Assembly: GCF_014218805.1 (NCBI RefSeq)
Contig: NZ_JACJUV010000001.1
Location: 1,180,001 to 1,244,000, forward strand
Source of the DNA: Teredinibacter franksiae
GTDB taxonomy: Bacteria > Pseudomonadota > Gammaproteobacteria > Pseudomonadales > Cellvibrionaceae
Reading direction: 5' to 3'
Length of the DNA: 64,000 nt
Shown: piece after piece, positions 48,705 through 58,812 of the stretch
Layout of the letters: every line of letters begins with the position of its first letter
Position numbering within the stretch: the stretch's first letter is position 1
The notes under the pieces: model-generated
The model's input: only the letters and a program-made list of their open reading frames with translations
The model's database searches: none
Told to the model about the DNA's origin: nothing
Position numbers and translations under genes: made by a program

Positions 48705-50180
48705 TTGTATAAGTCACAACCCACAGCAAGAGTATTAAATAGCGTTTACCGGCTCCTGATATCAATTCTGGTAGGGTTATCGCTGTCGAATTTGGTATTT
48801 TCCGCCGACCTCCAAATTCCAGAACTGGGCGGCAGCAGTGCAGGCCTGATTACCCCAGCACAGGAATATGATCTGGGCCAGAAGTGGCTTCAGGTTTATC
48901 GAGCCCAGGTACCCACCACATCCGACCCCTTCCTGCAGGTCTATATTGAACGGCTGGTTCGACAACTTGCGACCTACAGTCAGCTCCAAGATCGACGCCT
49001 TGAGATCCTCGTTATTGAAAACCCTACGCTGAACGCATTTGCCGTACCTGGGGGTATCATCGGCGTACATACAGGCTTATTCCGTTACGCCGATACTGAA
49101 GAACAGCTAGCATCGGTTCTCGCGCACGAAATCGCCCACCTCAGCCAGCGTCACTATGCAAGGCGCATTGAACAACAAGCCAATGCCAGTACCTCGCTAA
49201 TCGCCGCCTTTGTTGCGAGCATTATCCTTGGTATGACAGCGGGCAGTGACGCTGGTATTGCCGCTATCGCCGCCGTGCAGGCTGGCGCCCTTGATGCACA
49301 GTTGCGCTTTAGCCGGCAAATGGAGCAGGAAGCAGACCGTATTGGTATGGAAACATTGGTACGCAGCGAAATGGACCCTTACGCAATGTCAAAAATGTTC
49401 GAAAACATGCTGCACGCATCTCGCTTCACCCGCCGCCCCCCCGAATTTCTTATGACCCACCCGGTCACGGAATCGCGCGTTTCCGAGGCGCGGCTTCGCG
49501 CGCAACAAGAAAGTGTAGGCGCCAGTTCGACCAAACTTATATACGAACTCGTTAAGGTACGTGCACACCTATTACACGAAAAAAACCGCAATACGGCCGT
49601 GCAAATTTTCGAAGATGAAGTACGTGGCGACCGCTACAGTGATACCGCTGCCAATTACGGTCTAGCGCTCGCGCTTATCCGTGACGAGAAAACCAAGCGT
49701 GCGCAACAATTGGTATCGGCACTGTTAAAAGAAGACCCGCGCAACGACTTTTTTCTAGTCGCTCAAGTAGACATTTATGCAAGCGAAAAGAAGTACGAGC
49801 AAGCGATTACACTGCTGGAAAAAGAGCTAAAACAACAGCCCAATAACCACGCCTACAACACCCGAATAGCTGAAGTTCTTATGCAAGCAGGCCAATACAA
49901 TTACTGCAACCAGATACTGCGCATGCACGTAAAACGCCGCCCAAAGGATGACTACATTTGGTACCTGCTGGCCGAAGTGGAAGGGCTTGCGGGCAATATT
50001 TTTGAAGTTCACATGGCTCGAGCGCAATACTTTAAGCTTAACGGCCTGTTTGATAAAGCTGAAATCCAAATGGCTAATGCTCTACGTTTGGTAAAAAACA
50101 CAGACGAACAGACTAGGGCGAAAATTCAAGAAGAGCTAAAATCTATTCGTAAAATGCGGCGAGAACTGGCGGATTTCTAA
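48705..50180 (+). CDS. bepA: M48-family metalloprotease with TPR repeats, BepA-like
   Basis: 491 residues: signal peptide (about 1-34), M48 peptidase domain with zinc motif HEIAH near residue 143 and the third ligand in EQEADRIGM, then TPR repeats in the C-terminal half. BepA in E. coli is a periplasmic chaperone/protease that assists LptD assembly and degrades stalled outer-membrane proteins. The start is TTG, giving a good signal peptide; AAGG is rather far upstream (about 14 bases). It complements the Bam and Lpx genes in the window. Confidence 0.92.
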   Translation: MYKSQPTARVLNSVYRLLISILVGLSLSNLVFSADLQIPELGGSSAGLITPAQEYDLGQKWLQVYRAQVPTTSDPFLQVYIERLVRQLATYSQLQDRRLEILVIENPTLNAFAVPGGIIGVHTGLFRYADTEEQLASVLAHEIAHLSQRHYARRIEQQANASTSLIAAFVASIILGMTAGSDAGIAAIAAVQAGALDAQLRFSRQMEQEADRIGMETLVRSEMDPYAMSKMFENMLHASRFTRRPPEFLMTHPVTESRVSEARLRAQQESVGASSTKLIYELVKVRAHLLHEKNRNTAVQIFEDEVRGDRYSDTAANYGLALALIRDEKTKRAQQLVSALLKEDPRNDFFLVAQVDIYASEKKYEQAITLLEKELKQQPNNHAYNTRIAEVLMQAGQYNYCNQILRMHVKRRPKDDYIWYLLAEVEGLAGNIFEVHMARAQYFKLNGLFDKAEIQMANALRLVKNTDEQTRAKIQEELKSIRKMRRELADF

Positions 50181-50202
50181 ACGTGGGAGCCTATACTTGA
50201 GA

Positions 50203-50221
50203 GGCGCAACATCTATGCGCC
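50203..50221. terminator. Weak hairpin between convergent bepA and the GGDEF-EAL gene
   Basis: A GGCGCA-N7-TGCGCC stem lies in the 70-bp gap between two converging genes. No T-run follows in either direction, so its role as a terminator is tentative. Confidence 0.35.
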
Positions 50222-50250
50222 CCCGCAATAAACTAAAGCTGAGGAGAAAA

Positions 50251-52413
50251 CTAAAAAGCCCATTGGCTGGACCCCAACCATTGACTAGCGACTTCTATAC
50301 TCATCGGTTTGGCAATAAAAAACCCCTGCACACTGTCGCAATCATATAGATGAAGCCGCTGATATACATCATCCGTCTCAACGCCTTCCGCGACCACTTT
50401 TATACCCAGGTTGTGTGCCAAGTTTATAGTGGAATTTACAATAATTTCATCCTGCTCATCGTCGAGCATACCCAACACAAAAGACTTATCAATTTTTAAT
50501 GTTTCCACAGGCAGCCTTTTCAGGTAGGCGAGGGAAGAATAACCCGTGCCGAAATCATCAACAGAAAACACGACACCCAGCTCCGCCACTTCCTCCATCA
50601 CTTGCTTCGCCTTTTTAGGGTCTACCAATAGAACCGATTCGGTAATTTCCATTTCCACATGCTTTCCGGACAACTGATACCGTTCTAATAGCTTCTTCAC
50701 TTCACTTGGTAATCGATCATCCGTCACATTTCTCGCTGACAAATTTATTGCGATGGTGATGTCATAACCCTGGTTCCGCCATATAGCACACTGCTTGATA
50801 GCGTTTTCCATCACCCAACAGGTCATCGGGTACATCATATTCGACTTTTCGGCAATGGGAATAAATTCCCCTGGCGGCACCATACCCACCACAGGATGAT
50901 TCCAGCGCAGCAATGCTTCAAAGCCGTAGACCTTGTGGCTTTTCATGTCAATTTTTGGCTGAAAATGTAACATTAAACCCTCCTCTCTCACCGCACGACG
51001 CAGTGCTCCCACTAGCTCTAGTCGAGTTGGAGAATGGGGGTCGAACTCAGGGTCGTATACAGACACGCCTTTTAGAGCGCTCTTCGCGTGGTACATGGCA
51101 ACATCGGCGTATCGCATTAAAGTACTTAGATCTTGCGCTTGGGTTGGGTAAATGGAGATACCAATACTGGCACTGACTTCCGAACGAATATTTTCAATAT
51201 CAAAAGGCTCGGTCAAACAATCGAGGAAACGGTGCCCCATCACAACAGCTTGGTGACTATTACGAATACGCGGCAAAAATATCGCAAATTCATCGCCGCC
51301 CAGCCGGGCCACCATGCCGTCCATTTCCGACAATTCAGCCTCCAAGCGCGGCCCCAATTGTTGCAACACAGAGTCGCCAGCCCGGTGCCCAAGGGTATCG
51401 TTTATTTCCTTAAAACGATCCAAATCAATCAGCAGTAAGGCCATCAGCCGGTTCTGCCCGGGGAGGTTTTGTAACGTATTTTCAACGGTGGAATAGAGTA
51501 AAGTACGGTTGGGCAAGCGGGTTAGTGAATCGTGATTGGCAAGGTACTCCATATGATCAAGGTTGCGCTTTTGTGAGCTAATGTCGCGGGTAATCCCCCA
51601 AGCCCGCGTTAGAAAACCATTTTCAACAATACCGATAGCTGTAGTTTGCATGGTTTTCGGCGAGTCCAGGCTGCCTCCTTGTCGAGTAAACTCACTGTCA
51701 TCCAGCTTGTAGCCCTGCTCAACAAAGGTACTCACATGTTTCCTTCCGGACAAAGAGCCGCTGCGATGCAGCGGGATGCCAATCACTTCGTCTGCGTTTG
51801 CTGCATCAAAAAGAGCAGCCAAAGTATCATTGCATTCAGCCAATAGTGCGCGCTGAAGAATCTGCTTAACCTGGGTGTCGATACCCAGGCGCGTATCCAC
51901 CGGTGGGCACAAATCATAGCGCCATATCGCATCAGCGCTATTGAATATAAAAGCCTTGTACCGGGCCTCACTTTCCCGAAGCGCTCGTTCAGCTTCAACA
52001 TCCGCTGTAATATCCAGAATCACCAATATTACGCCAACGACCTGATTCTCAGTATCCGATACCGGTAACTTATCAACGCTAAACCAACACTCAACCCCGT
52101 GCTCAAACGTCCTCTCCCGCACGGCCCTGGAGGGAACGCCAGTTCGAGCCACCTGCATCAGTTCACGCTGCGTTTCATTTGGGTCCGCCCAGTGCTGGAT
52201 AAGCTCGAGGAAGCCCTTTCCCTTAACTTCAGCGAACGGGTGTTTTTGGCACGCCTTTCGATTGGTAAAAGAAATAACCCCCCAGCGGTCCAGGTAGTAG
52301 ATCGCCGCACTCATATTGTTAAGTATACTGACCAGTTCGGCTTGCCTAGTGGGATCAAATTGCCGAAAACCAGCAATATCCAAAAGTAAATGACTCTTCG
52401 GGGGGTTAACCAA
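50251..52413 (-). CDS. PAS-GGDEF-EAL cyclic-di-GMP turnover protein
   Basis: 720 residues, no membrane segment. A PAS domain (about 22-135) is followed by a second, diverged PAS-like region (about 145-285), a GGDEF domain with intact GGDEF (RLGGDEFAIF), and an EAL domain with EALLRW, DDFGTGYSSL and EGVE. Both catalytic motifs look intact, so it may make or degrade c-di-GMP; which activity dominates cannot be told. The inhibitory site before GGDEF (normally RxxD) reads SEMD and is probably lost. The start is TTG with AAAGGG upstream. A PilZ c-di-GMP receptor gene lies 2-3 kb away. Confidence 0.93.
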   Translation of the reverse strand: MVNPPKSHLLLDIAGFRQFDPTRQAELVSILNNMSAAIYYLDRWGVISFTNRKACQKHPFAEVKGKGFLELIQHWADPNETQRELMQVARTGVPSRAVRERTFEHGVECWFSVDKLPVSDTENQVVGVILVILDITADVEAERALRESEARYKAFIFNSADAIWRYDLCPPVDTRLGIDTQVKQILQRALLAECNDTLAALFDAANADEVIGIPLHRSGSLSGRKHVSTFVEQGYKLDDSEFTRQGGSLDSPKTMQTTAIGIVENGFLTRAWGITRDISSQKRNLDHMEYLANHDSLTRLPNRTLLYSTVENTLQNLPGQNRLMALLLIDLDRFKEINDTLGHRAGDSVLQQLGPRLEAELSEMDGMVARLGGDEFAIFLPRIRNSHQAVVMGHRFLDCLTEPFDIENIRSEVSASIGISIYPTQAQDLSTLMRYADVAMYHAKSALKGVSVYDPEFDPHSPTRLELVGALRRAVREEGLMLHFQPKIDMKSHKVYGFEALLRWNHPVVGMVPPGEFIPIAEKSNMMYPMTCWVMENAIKQCAIWRNQGYDITIAINLSARNVTDDRLPSEVKKLLERYQLSGKHVEMEITESVLLVDPKKAKQVMEEVAELGVVFSVDDFGTGYSSLAYLKRLPVETLKIDKSFVLGMLDDEQDEIIVNSTINLAHNLGIKVVAEGVETDDVYQRLHLYDCDSVQGFFIAKPMSIEVASQWLGSSQWAF

Positions 52414-52591
52414 ACGTACACCCTTTAATTCATACCGTTAATTGCTCTTCAAAAGCGGCAACTAGACGCAAATCGAATGAGAGACCAAATAGAGTATAGA
52501 ACAGGAAAGAATGGCGGCAGATTCCTCTTACATTGAAACATTCTTTAAGCTGGCACTAATGTACTTTTAAACGAAGAAAGGCCACCTCCAA

Positions 52592-53434
52592 TCAATCGGC
52601 ATTTGTGCTGCCAAGCTGACACCCGCAGTGGCGGCAAAAAATCGCATCGGTTTCGTGCCCAGAAACGGAACACCCCCCGCATACCAAAGACTTCCGCACA
52701 CGCTGCATTTCCTGCGCAAGCTCTGCTGTAAAGATACCCGTAGGCACAGCCAAAATAGAATAGCCCGTTAACATCGCCGCCGAGGCAATGATTCGCCCTA
52801 GCCCTGTATGCGGTGTGATATCGCCATAACCGACCGTAGTGATAGTCACAATCGTCCAATAGATACTTGTGGGAATACTGCTAAAACCATGTTCTGGCCC
52901 CTCCACGAGGTACATCATCGAACCGAAAATTGTCGCTAAAACAAGAACCGACATGAAAAATACCAATATTTTTCGCCGAGACATCAGCATCGCTCGCATT
53001 AAAATATTCGCTTCCGACCAATAGCGGATCAGCTTCAAAATGCGGAAAATACGTAGCACTCGCAACAACCGAATAACCAGAAGATAGTTGGCCCCGGCAA
53101 TAAAAAGGCTTAGATAGCTGGGCAACACCGATATAAAATCCACCACACCGTAAAAGCTGAAAATGTAGCGGAACGGCTTGGGGGAACAGTAGATCCTCAC
53201 CATATATTCCAGCGTAAATACAAGAGTAAAAGCCCATTCGGTTACATACAGGTAGTTCTGCCACTGCTCGGAAAAACCAGCCATGGAATCGAACATTAAC
53301 GCGAGAACACTGAGCAGTATCAGGAAAATAACCACAATGTCGAAGCGTTTACCTAGCGGGGTATCCGTACCAAAAATAACTTCGTAGAGCTTTGCCTGTA
53401 AATCAGACGGGGTAAAGGGCGAATTGGCAACCAT
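52592..53434 (-). CDS. Voltage-gated-type potassium channel with C-terminal zinc ribbon
   Basis: 280 residues with a six-segment ion-channel core. The S4-like voltage sensor is RLLRVLRIFRILKLIR (about 120-135). The pore loop has the potassium filter TTVGYGD near residue 197, followed by the inner helix. The tail carries two CxxC pairs (CGGC and CRHC), a small zinc-ribbon-like unit rarely seen at the end of Kv-type bacterial channels. It would conduct K+ across the inner membrane. It is a single gene. Confidence 0.9.
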   Translation of the reverse strand: MVANSPFTPSDLQAKLYEVIFGTDTPLGKRFDIVVIFLILLSVLALMFDSMAGFSEQWQNYLYVTEWAFTLVFTLEYMVRIYCSPKPFRYIFSFYGVVDFISVLPSYLSLFIAGANYLLVIRLLRVLRIFRILKLIRYWSEANILMRAMLMSRRKILVFFMSVLVLATIFGSMMYLVEGPEHGFSSIPTSIYWTIVTITTVGYGDITPHTGLGRIIASAAMLTGYSILAVPTGIFTAELAQEMQRVRKSLVCGGCSVSGHETDAIFCRHCGCQLGSTNAD

Positions 53435-53527
53435 AGCGCTTCCTTTTTTCGCCAGAGTATACCCTTCCGGCCGTAAAAATAACTACGTAAGTTATAATCC
53501 ACACCTTTATGGTCATGGGTTCACAAC

Positions 53528-53848
53528 ATGAAAAACAGCAAACTGGTCTATTCAACCGATGGTGGGCGAATCAAAGAAGGCGCGACCAAAACCGCGCCAG
53601 CTCAAACCGATGGCATTATTCGTATCCGCCGAGAAACCAAAGGTCGCAAAGGCAAGGGCGTTACCACCCTCAGCGGCTTCGAACTCGAAGAAAAGCCGTT
53701 AAAAGATCTCGCCAAAAAACTCAAGCAAATCTGTGGAACCGGCGGATCAGTAAAGGGTGGGGTAATTGAAATTCAAGGAGATCATCGCGAAAAGCTTGTA
53801 GAACAATTAACAAAGCTGGGGCATAACACCAAACTAGCCGGCGGTTAA
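53528..53848 (+). CDS. yciH: SUI1/eIF1-like translation factor YciH
   Basis: 106 residues with the SUI1 fold: a disordered basic N-terminus, then IIRIRRETKGRKGKGVTTLSGF and the family segment ICGTGGSVKGGVIEIQGDHREKL. E. coli YciH influences start-site fidelity and ribosome behaviour under stress. A TATAAT box lies about 30 bp before the ATG. The overlapping larger frame is a shadow. Confidence 0.93.
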   Translation: MKNSKLVYSTDGGRIKEGATKTAPAQTDGIIRIRRETKGRKGKGVTTLSGFELEEKPLKDLAKKLKQICGTGGSVKGGVIEIQGDHREKLVEQLTKLGHNTKLAGG

Positions 53849-53952
53849 GCCAAGCAATGCCGCCAGTCTGGTTTATTTCTTGCTGAGACTCTTAAACACG
53901 CCCGTTATGGGCCAGTTTTGTCAAAAACTTGACGACAAAGGGTTCCAGCATT

Positions 53953-54483
53953 ATGACTTCCGATATTTGGCTTATTCTCGACAGCATACTTAAAATTGGC
54001 CTCGGCGCGCTTGTTGCGACTGCCTGCTTTTGGCTGGGTAAACGCTGGCGAGAGGAAACCCCCTTTGATCTGTCCCCTAAGAGCAAACGTATTGGCCTAC
54101 TAGAGCAGATATCCTCAGATGTTGGCCACGTAAATCACAGTTTTGCTAAGTACTCCTCCCTGGTCATTGAATCGACTCGCTTTGGTAAGCGCTGGCCTCC
54201 GGCTAGAAAACAGGAACTTGAGCGCGTAAATTCAGAATTAGTAAAAGAATTCGAGCGTCTCTCGTCTGCAGAAGCGCGCTTACTGATGCTAGGGGAAAAA
54301 AATATGGAGAAAACCCTACGCTTGTATGCGGCTAGAATCGCACTCTTCCGCAAGCAGGTTTATGTGGGCAGACAGGATATCAGTGAACAGGAAATTGCCG
54401 ACCTGAAAATATCGATAATGCAATTAAGGGAACAGTTTTACGACATTCTCAGCCGTCGATACGACAAACTTTTGGCGGCTTAA
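53953..54483 (+). CDS. Unknown membrane-anchored protein with helical cytoplasmic domain
   Basis: 176 residues, not recognised. An N-terminal membrane segment (LILDSILKIGLGALVATACFW, roughly residues 6-25) is followed by a basic GKRWREE and an almost entirely helical, highly charged soluble part, probably coiled coil (about 75-170), rich in Glu, Arg and Leu. The start is the ATG after AAAGGG; an upstream TTG adds only eight residues. It sits between yciH and a convergent PilZ gene. A scaffold or signalling role is possible, but nothing in the sequence fixes it. Confidence 0.7.
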   Translation: MTSDIWLILDSILKIGLGALVATACFWLGKRWREETPFDLSPKSKRIGLLEQISSDVGHVNHSFAKYSSLVIESTRFGKRWPPARKQELERVNSELVKEFERLSSAEARLLMLGEKNMEKTLRLYAARIALFRKQVYVGRQDISEQEIADLKISIMQLREQFYDILSRRYDKLLAA

Positions 54484-54543
54484 CAAGTAAAATTTGGCGT
54501 TAAGCTTTCTTTTAAACAGCAAGGAATAACACTAAAAGAATAC

Positions 54544-55104
54544 TCAGGCGGGAAATTCCGCAGCGTATTTTGCTACCCACTCTTCCGCGGCCTCTTCACT
54601 ACTCAAGTGTCGCCCCTCTTCTTGGCGCACCAAAGTTCTGTAGTGTTCGATATGGCAAACCTGCTCAACCATACGCACGCTAAATTGTGTTGAGGGTTCA
54701 TTAAACTGTACGCCAACAGCGAAATGGTCTCCTTCTGGCCTGCACCAAGCAACAACACCGTCTGCTTCATAGGGTGGGTTTTCAATAGCAATCTCTATAT
54801 GAATTTGTGTTCCTTTGCGTACCGGGCAATCAGCGCTGAAACACAAACCTCCATGACTAACATCGCGCAAGTGATCGGATGCAAAAAAGTTTTTTTCCAA
54901 CTCTACGATGGTTTTTTTTTGGATTCTTCCCAAGCAATAATTGATAGGAATATCTGAAGGGTGTCGAATAAACTGGCGCATAAGGGAATCATCATCATAA
55001 AACCAGTGGCTCCAGTAATTGAACCATCCCATCCATGAGCCGATGAAAGTGTTTACAACCGGATTTGCATCACCGAAGTGTCTATTTTCAATTTTAACTG
55101 TCAT
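54544..55104 (-). CDS. PilZ-domain cyclic-di-GMP receptor protein
   Basis: 186 residues. The PilZ domain (about 50-150) has the c-di-GMP-binding RxxxR motif as RQFIRHPSDIP and the second motif DVSHGGLCFS. A short Trp/Tyr-rich N-terminal part (SWMGWFNYWSHWFYDDD) precedes it and an acidic tail follows. It is expected to bind c-di-GMP and alter motility, polysaccharide or pilus function. The start is the ATG with GAGG six bases upstream; an upstream GTG in frame was rejected. A GGDEF-EAL enzyme lies a few genes away. Confidence 0.9.
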   Translation of the reverse strand: MTVKIENRHFGDANPVVNTFIGSWMGWFNYWSHWFYDDDSLMRQFIRHPSDIPINYCLGRIQKKTIVELEKNFFASDHLRDVSHGGLCFSADCPVRKGTQIHIEIAIENPPYEADGVVAWCRPEGDHFAVGVQFNEPSTQFSVRMVEQVCHIEHYRTLVRQEEGRHLSSEEAAEEWVAKYAAEFPA

Positions 55105-55691
55105 TGCTGCCTCGCATTGAAAGCCAGATACCACATCAACCTTACATCAACTTGCTGAAACTCAGCTGAACACACCCAGTTTGGCATCAAATTAATATAG
55201 GAGCTTCCATTTCCGTTTATACACGCATCTTTCATTCCAGCTTTCAATTTTAGACACGTTATTCCTTAGCAAGGTTGTACGAATACCCGACAAACAAACG
55301 CAACTCACGGCTCTGTAGGGCAAAATACCCTACAGATACGTCTTACTCACACACTGAAAAACCTAAAGTGATTCCCCGCTTCTCAAAAATCACATGCGTA
55401 TGCAGCGATTAGCGGCACGTCCATACGCCGAACTTCAACTCGACATAATGAATAGCGCTGAGTTAAATACGCCCGGTGACAGAAACCTCTACACGCAAAC
55501 ATTTCACTAGCACGATGAAGAAGTAACGGCCACAAAGTCCATTACTTAAGGTATAGCTGATAAATAACAGCCAAAAGCAAGCTTATAGTGTAATTGACTA
55601 TTTTGATGCCACGAAAAGACAAACGGCGCGTCTATAAAAGCAAACTGCACGACGGAACAGGGATGATATACACAATAGAAATTTAAAAAGA
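55105..55691. other. Gap between the PilZ gene and rnhB
   Basis: Nearly 590 bp without a convincing gene. It contains an 8-bp perfect inverted repeat listed separately and, at its right end, a 26-codon plus-strand frame (beginning MPRKDKRRVYKSK) that has no good ribosome site and is probably chance. No terminator for rnhB was found. Confidence 0.5.
55313..55335. promoter_or_regulatory. Perfect inverted repeat CTGTAGGG-N7-CCCTACAG
   Basis: Eight-base arms and a seven-base A/T-rich spacer, about 210 bp upstream of the PilZ gene. There is no T-run, so it looks more like an operator than a terminator. The binding protein is unknown. Confidence 0.4.
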
Positions 55692-56282
55692 CTAAAACAG
55701 CGCCTGCTGCTCTATAAGAGTTTTGACAGGCCCAAACGTTTTCCGATGGATAATGGTTGGACCCATCAGTTTTAAAGCCGCAATATGGGCTTTAGTTGGG
55801 TAGCCCTTATGCTTTGCCAAACCATAACCGGGGTATCTGGCATCAAGTTCAAGCATTTCACGATCACGGGTCACTTTTGCTACAATCGATGCGGCGCTGA
55901 TCTCCTCTATAAGACTATCTCCTTGCACCACAGCCTCGGCAGAATACTGCCACACCGGTAATCGATTACCATCAACAAACACATGATGCGGCTGAAGTGA
56001 CAGCGACTCCACTGCGCGCTTCATCGCCAACATGCTAGCATGAAGAATGTTAAGTTCGTCAATTTCTTCGACATTCGCGCGCGCAATCGACCAACTCTTG
56101 CTGCGCTCGCAAATCTGCTCATATAATTGCTCACGCTTTTTTTCCGAAAGCTTTTTTGAGTCGGCCAATCCTACAATTCCATGATCTGCCCCAAGTACCA
56201 CCGCAGCCGCAACCACGTCACCAGCCAAAGGCCCACGCCCCACTTCATCCACACCCGCAATAATAGTATTAGGCTTTGCCAT
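55692..56282 (-). CDS. rnhB: Ribonuclease HII
   Basis: 196 residues: removes RNA from RNA-DNA hybrids, including single ribonucleotides. The catalytic DE pair is in [12 protein letters not shown] at residue about 12, a further acidic residue in FVDGNRLP, and the C-terminal HKGYPTKAH segment is present. The start is the ATG after AGGAGA, overlapping the end of lpxB by 14 bases. It is the last gene of the lpx operon, a conserved arrangement. Confidence 0.96.
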   Translation of the reverse strand: MAKPNTIIAGVDEVGRGPLAGDVVAAAVVLGADHGIVGLADSKKLSEKKREQLYEQICERSKSWSIARANVEEIDELNILHASMLAMKRAVESLSLQPHHVFVDGNRLPVWQYSAEAVVQGDSLIEEISAASIVAKVTRDREMLELDARYPGYGLAKHKGYPTKAHIAALKLMGPTIIHRKTFGPVKTLIEQQALF

Positions 56283-57468
56283 GGATATCTCTCCTTTGCA
56301 CCAATAGCTCACAAATAGCATCGGCGGCCGCCGCATCGGCATTCCGCCGCAAAGACAAATGAATATCGCGGTAACTAGCTTGCAATTGATTTACGTACCC
56401 TACGTCTTGAAGCATCTGACCTAGCGCCTTAGCAATATTTTCTGGCGTGGCCTCGTCTTGCAATAATTCAGGAACCAGCTGCTTGCCCGCCAATAAATTG
56501 GGCAACCCAACAAAAGGGCTTCGTACCAACCGGCGAAGAATTTGCCACGAAAGCCAAGCCATTTTATAGGCAATAACCATTGGTTTTTTCAGTAGCAGCG
56601 CTTCGAGAGTGGTTGTACCAGAAGCCATAAGTACCACATCGGCCGCGGCCATTACAGCATGGGAATTTTGCAAAACTACTTTTAACGGTAACTCAGGAAA
56701 ATCCTGCGTGAGTAACTGAATTTGCTCCAAACGCTTTTCATTCGCTGCAGCCACTACGAACTGGATATTCGGCAGGACTTCTGTGCAGAGTGTAGCCGCT
56801 TCGAAAAATACTCTACCAAGATGCTTAACTTCTGCCCCCCGACTACCCGGTAAAAGGGCCACTACTTTCTGTTGGGGTGAAATAGATAAACCCAGCTGAT
56901 TACGCGCATCCTGTTGGTTGGGCTCTAGCGCAATATCGTCAGCCAGCGTATGACCTACACAAGTGACACGAACCTCGTGGTCGCGGTAAAAGTTTTCCTC
57001 AAACGGGAAAAGCGTTAACATCAAGTCCACAGCGCGTTCGATCTTTTTTACCCGCCCCTGGCGCCAAGCCCATACGGACGGGCTAACATAGTGCGCCGTC
57101 GGGACACCAGCAGCACGAATACTTTGCTCCAGCGATAAGTTAAAATCCGGGGCATCAATACCAATAAAAATATCGGGAGGGTTGGCAATAAAATGCTTAC
57201 GCAGCTGCTTTCTTATTGAGAGGAGTTCTGGCAAACGTTTTAACGGTTCCACCAGGCCCATAACCGCCAAGCGCTCCATATTAAACAATGACCGAAATTC
57301 CAGAGCCTCCATTCGCGGACCACCGATACCCTCAAACTCACATTGTGGAAACCGGCGCTTTAATTCGGCAACTAGGCCTGCACCCAAGATATCACCCGAG
57401 GCTTCGCCTACAACAATACCCACACGCTTGATTTTTAGCGGGGGTATCGAATTACCTTGTTCACTCAT
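56269..57468 (-). CDS. lpxB: Lipid A disaccharide synthase
   Basis: A GT19 glycosyltransferase of 399 residues that joins UDP-2,3-diacylglucosamine and lipid X to form lipid A disaccharide at the inner membrane. Visible are [12 protein letters not shown] near the N-terminus, [13 protein letters not shown] near residue 130, and [10 protein letters not shown] and [13 protein letters not shown] in the nucleotide-binding half. The ATG overlaps the lpxA stop by one base (TAATG). Confidence 0.97.
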   Translation of the reverse strand: MSEQGNSIPPLKIKRVGIVVGEASGDILGAGLVAELKRRFPQCEFEGIGGPRMEALEFRSLFNMERLAVMGLVEPLKRLPELLSIRKQLRKHFIANPPDIFIGIDAPDFNLSLEQSIRAAGVPTAHYVSPSVWAWRQGRVKKIERAVDLMLTLFPFEENFYRDHEVRVTCVGHTLADDIALEPNQQDARNQLGLSISPQQKVVALLPGSRGAEVKHLGRVFFEAATLCTEVLPNIQFVVAAANEKRLEQIQLLTQDFPELPLKVVLQNSHAVMAAADVVLMASGTTTLEALLLKKPMVIAYKMAWLSWQILRRLVRSPFVGLPNLLAGKQLVPELLQDEATPENIAKALGQMLQDVGYVNQLQASYRDIHLSLRRNADAAAADAICELLVQRRDIHGKA

Positions 57469-58250
57469 TAGCGAACAATTCCCCGCTTGGAGGATTTAAG
57501 GGAGTCGAGTAAGGGCGTAAGAACGGCCGTGTTGGAACTCAAGGAACCCAACTCTTCAATCGCCTTCTCCAGCGTTAGCCCACGGCGATAAATAATTTTG
57601 AAGGCTTTGCTCAACATTGAAATTTCTTCTCGGCTAAAACCGCGTCGTTTCAAACCTTCCATATTAATGCTGCGAGCAGCTGCAGGAGCACCTGCAACCG
57701 TCATGTAGGCAGGAATGTCTTTACCTACCGCACTGCCCATACCGGTAAAACAATGCTCACCCAGATGACAAAACTGATGTACCAGAGTAAATCCACTGAG
57801 AATAGCCCAATCACCAACAATAACGTGCCCGGCCAGCGCAGCATTATTAACCAAAATACAGTGATTACCGACAACACTGTCATGACCAATATGGACATAA
57901 GCCATTAGCAGGTTATCATTGCCTATTACCGTCTCACCACGATCTTGAATGGTTCCACGGTGCAATGTCGCGCCCTCTCGAATAACATTGTTGTCGCCAA
58001 TGATTAAACGAGTAATCTCACCCTGATATTTTAGATCTGGCGTATCCTCACCAACAGAAGAAAACTGATAAATTTTATTGTTTTTACCAATATGTGTTGG
58101 CCCTTTTATCACCACATGGGAGGCCACAACGGTGCCCTCCTCGATCACAACATCTGGCCCAATGGTTGTCCATGGACCAACCTCAACACCGGGTGCTATA
58201 TCGGCTTTCGGGTCAACAATTGCCTGTGAGTGAATCTTGGTTTCGGCCAT
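57468..58250 (-). CDS. lpxA: UDP-N-acetylglucosamine acyltransferase
   Basis: 260 residues, a left-handed beta-helix acyltransferase built of hexapeptide repeats, the first step of lipid A synthesis. The catalytic histidine lies in NNAALAGHVIVGD near residue 125, followed by the C-terminal helical domain. It is coupled to lpxB; fabZ lies 38 bp upstream. Confidence 0.97.
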   Translation of the reverse strand: MAETKIHSQAIVDPKADIAPGVEVGPWTTIGPDVVIEEGTVVASHVVIKGPTHIGKNNKIYQFSSVGEDTPDLKYQGEITRLIIGDNNVIREGATLHRGTIQDRGETVIGNDNLLMAYVHIGHDSVVGNHCILVNNAALAGHVIVGDWAILSGFTLVHQFCHLGEHCFTGMGSAVGKDIPAYMTVAGAPAAARSINMEGLKRRGFSREEISMLSKAFKIIYRRGLTLEKAIEELGSLSSNTAVLTPLLDSLKSSKRGIVR

Positions 58251-58288
58251 ATTAAAGTTCGCAGCAATAATTTAGAGGGGTATAGGCA

Positions 58289-58729
58289 TTATGCCACAGC
58301 GCGGTCGGCACACATTATGATAGCGCTGGTTACTAGGTGACCGTCAACCTTGGCTAAACATTCAAACTTCCATATACCTCGTTTCACCGAAACAATCTTA
58401 GCCTCAAAAAACACTCGGTCGCCCGGAATTACCGGCCGCTTAAAACGCACTTTATCAACGCCCGCATAAAGGTATATCGAGCCTTCGTCTGGCGTTTTAT
58501 TCATAGTTTTAAAACCAAGCACTCCACACGCTTGGGCCATGGCTTCAAGTAAAAGGACGCCGGGAAACACGGGGTAATTTGGAAAGTGACCCTGAAAAAC
58601 TTCCTCGTTAATTGAAACGTTTTTATAAGCGACAATGGATTCCCCCTCCACCAACTCGGTAACCCGATCAATGAATAAAAACGGATAACGATGTGGTAGG
58701 TATTTACGAATTTCCTGGATATCTAGCAT
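58289..58729 (-). CDS. fabZ: 3-hydroxyacyl-[ACP] dehydratase FabZ
   Basis: 146 residues, hot-dog fold. The start is the ATG giving [19 protein letters not shown]; the upstream in-frame codons are not family-like. The catalytic histidine is in [12 protein letters not shown], and the following MAQACG helix completes the active site. It dehydrates 3-hydroxyacyl-ACP, competing with LpxA and LpxD for 3-hydroxyacyl chains. Clustering with them is standard. Confidence 0.97.
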   Translation of the reverse strand: MLDIQEIRKYLPHRYPFLFIDRVTELVEGESIVAYKNVSINEEVFQGHFPNYPVFPGVLLLEAMAQACGVLGFKTMNKTPDEGSIYLYAGVDKVRFKRPVIPGDRVFFEAKIVSVKRGIWKFECLAKVDGHLVTSAIIMCADRAVA

Positions 58730-58812
58730 ATATGGGTCCTCAATGCTTACAGCACCTCCCACTTAAGAGAAAGGCGATTATTTAGTCAATACAGTTAAAA
58801 CGAAGAAAGGCG

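Noticed and set aside
55606..55686. 26-codon plus-strand ORF before rnhB
   Set aside because: No Shine-Dalgarno, no known family, and too short to support on sequence alone.
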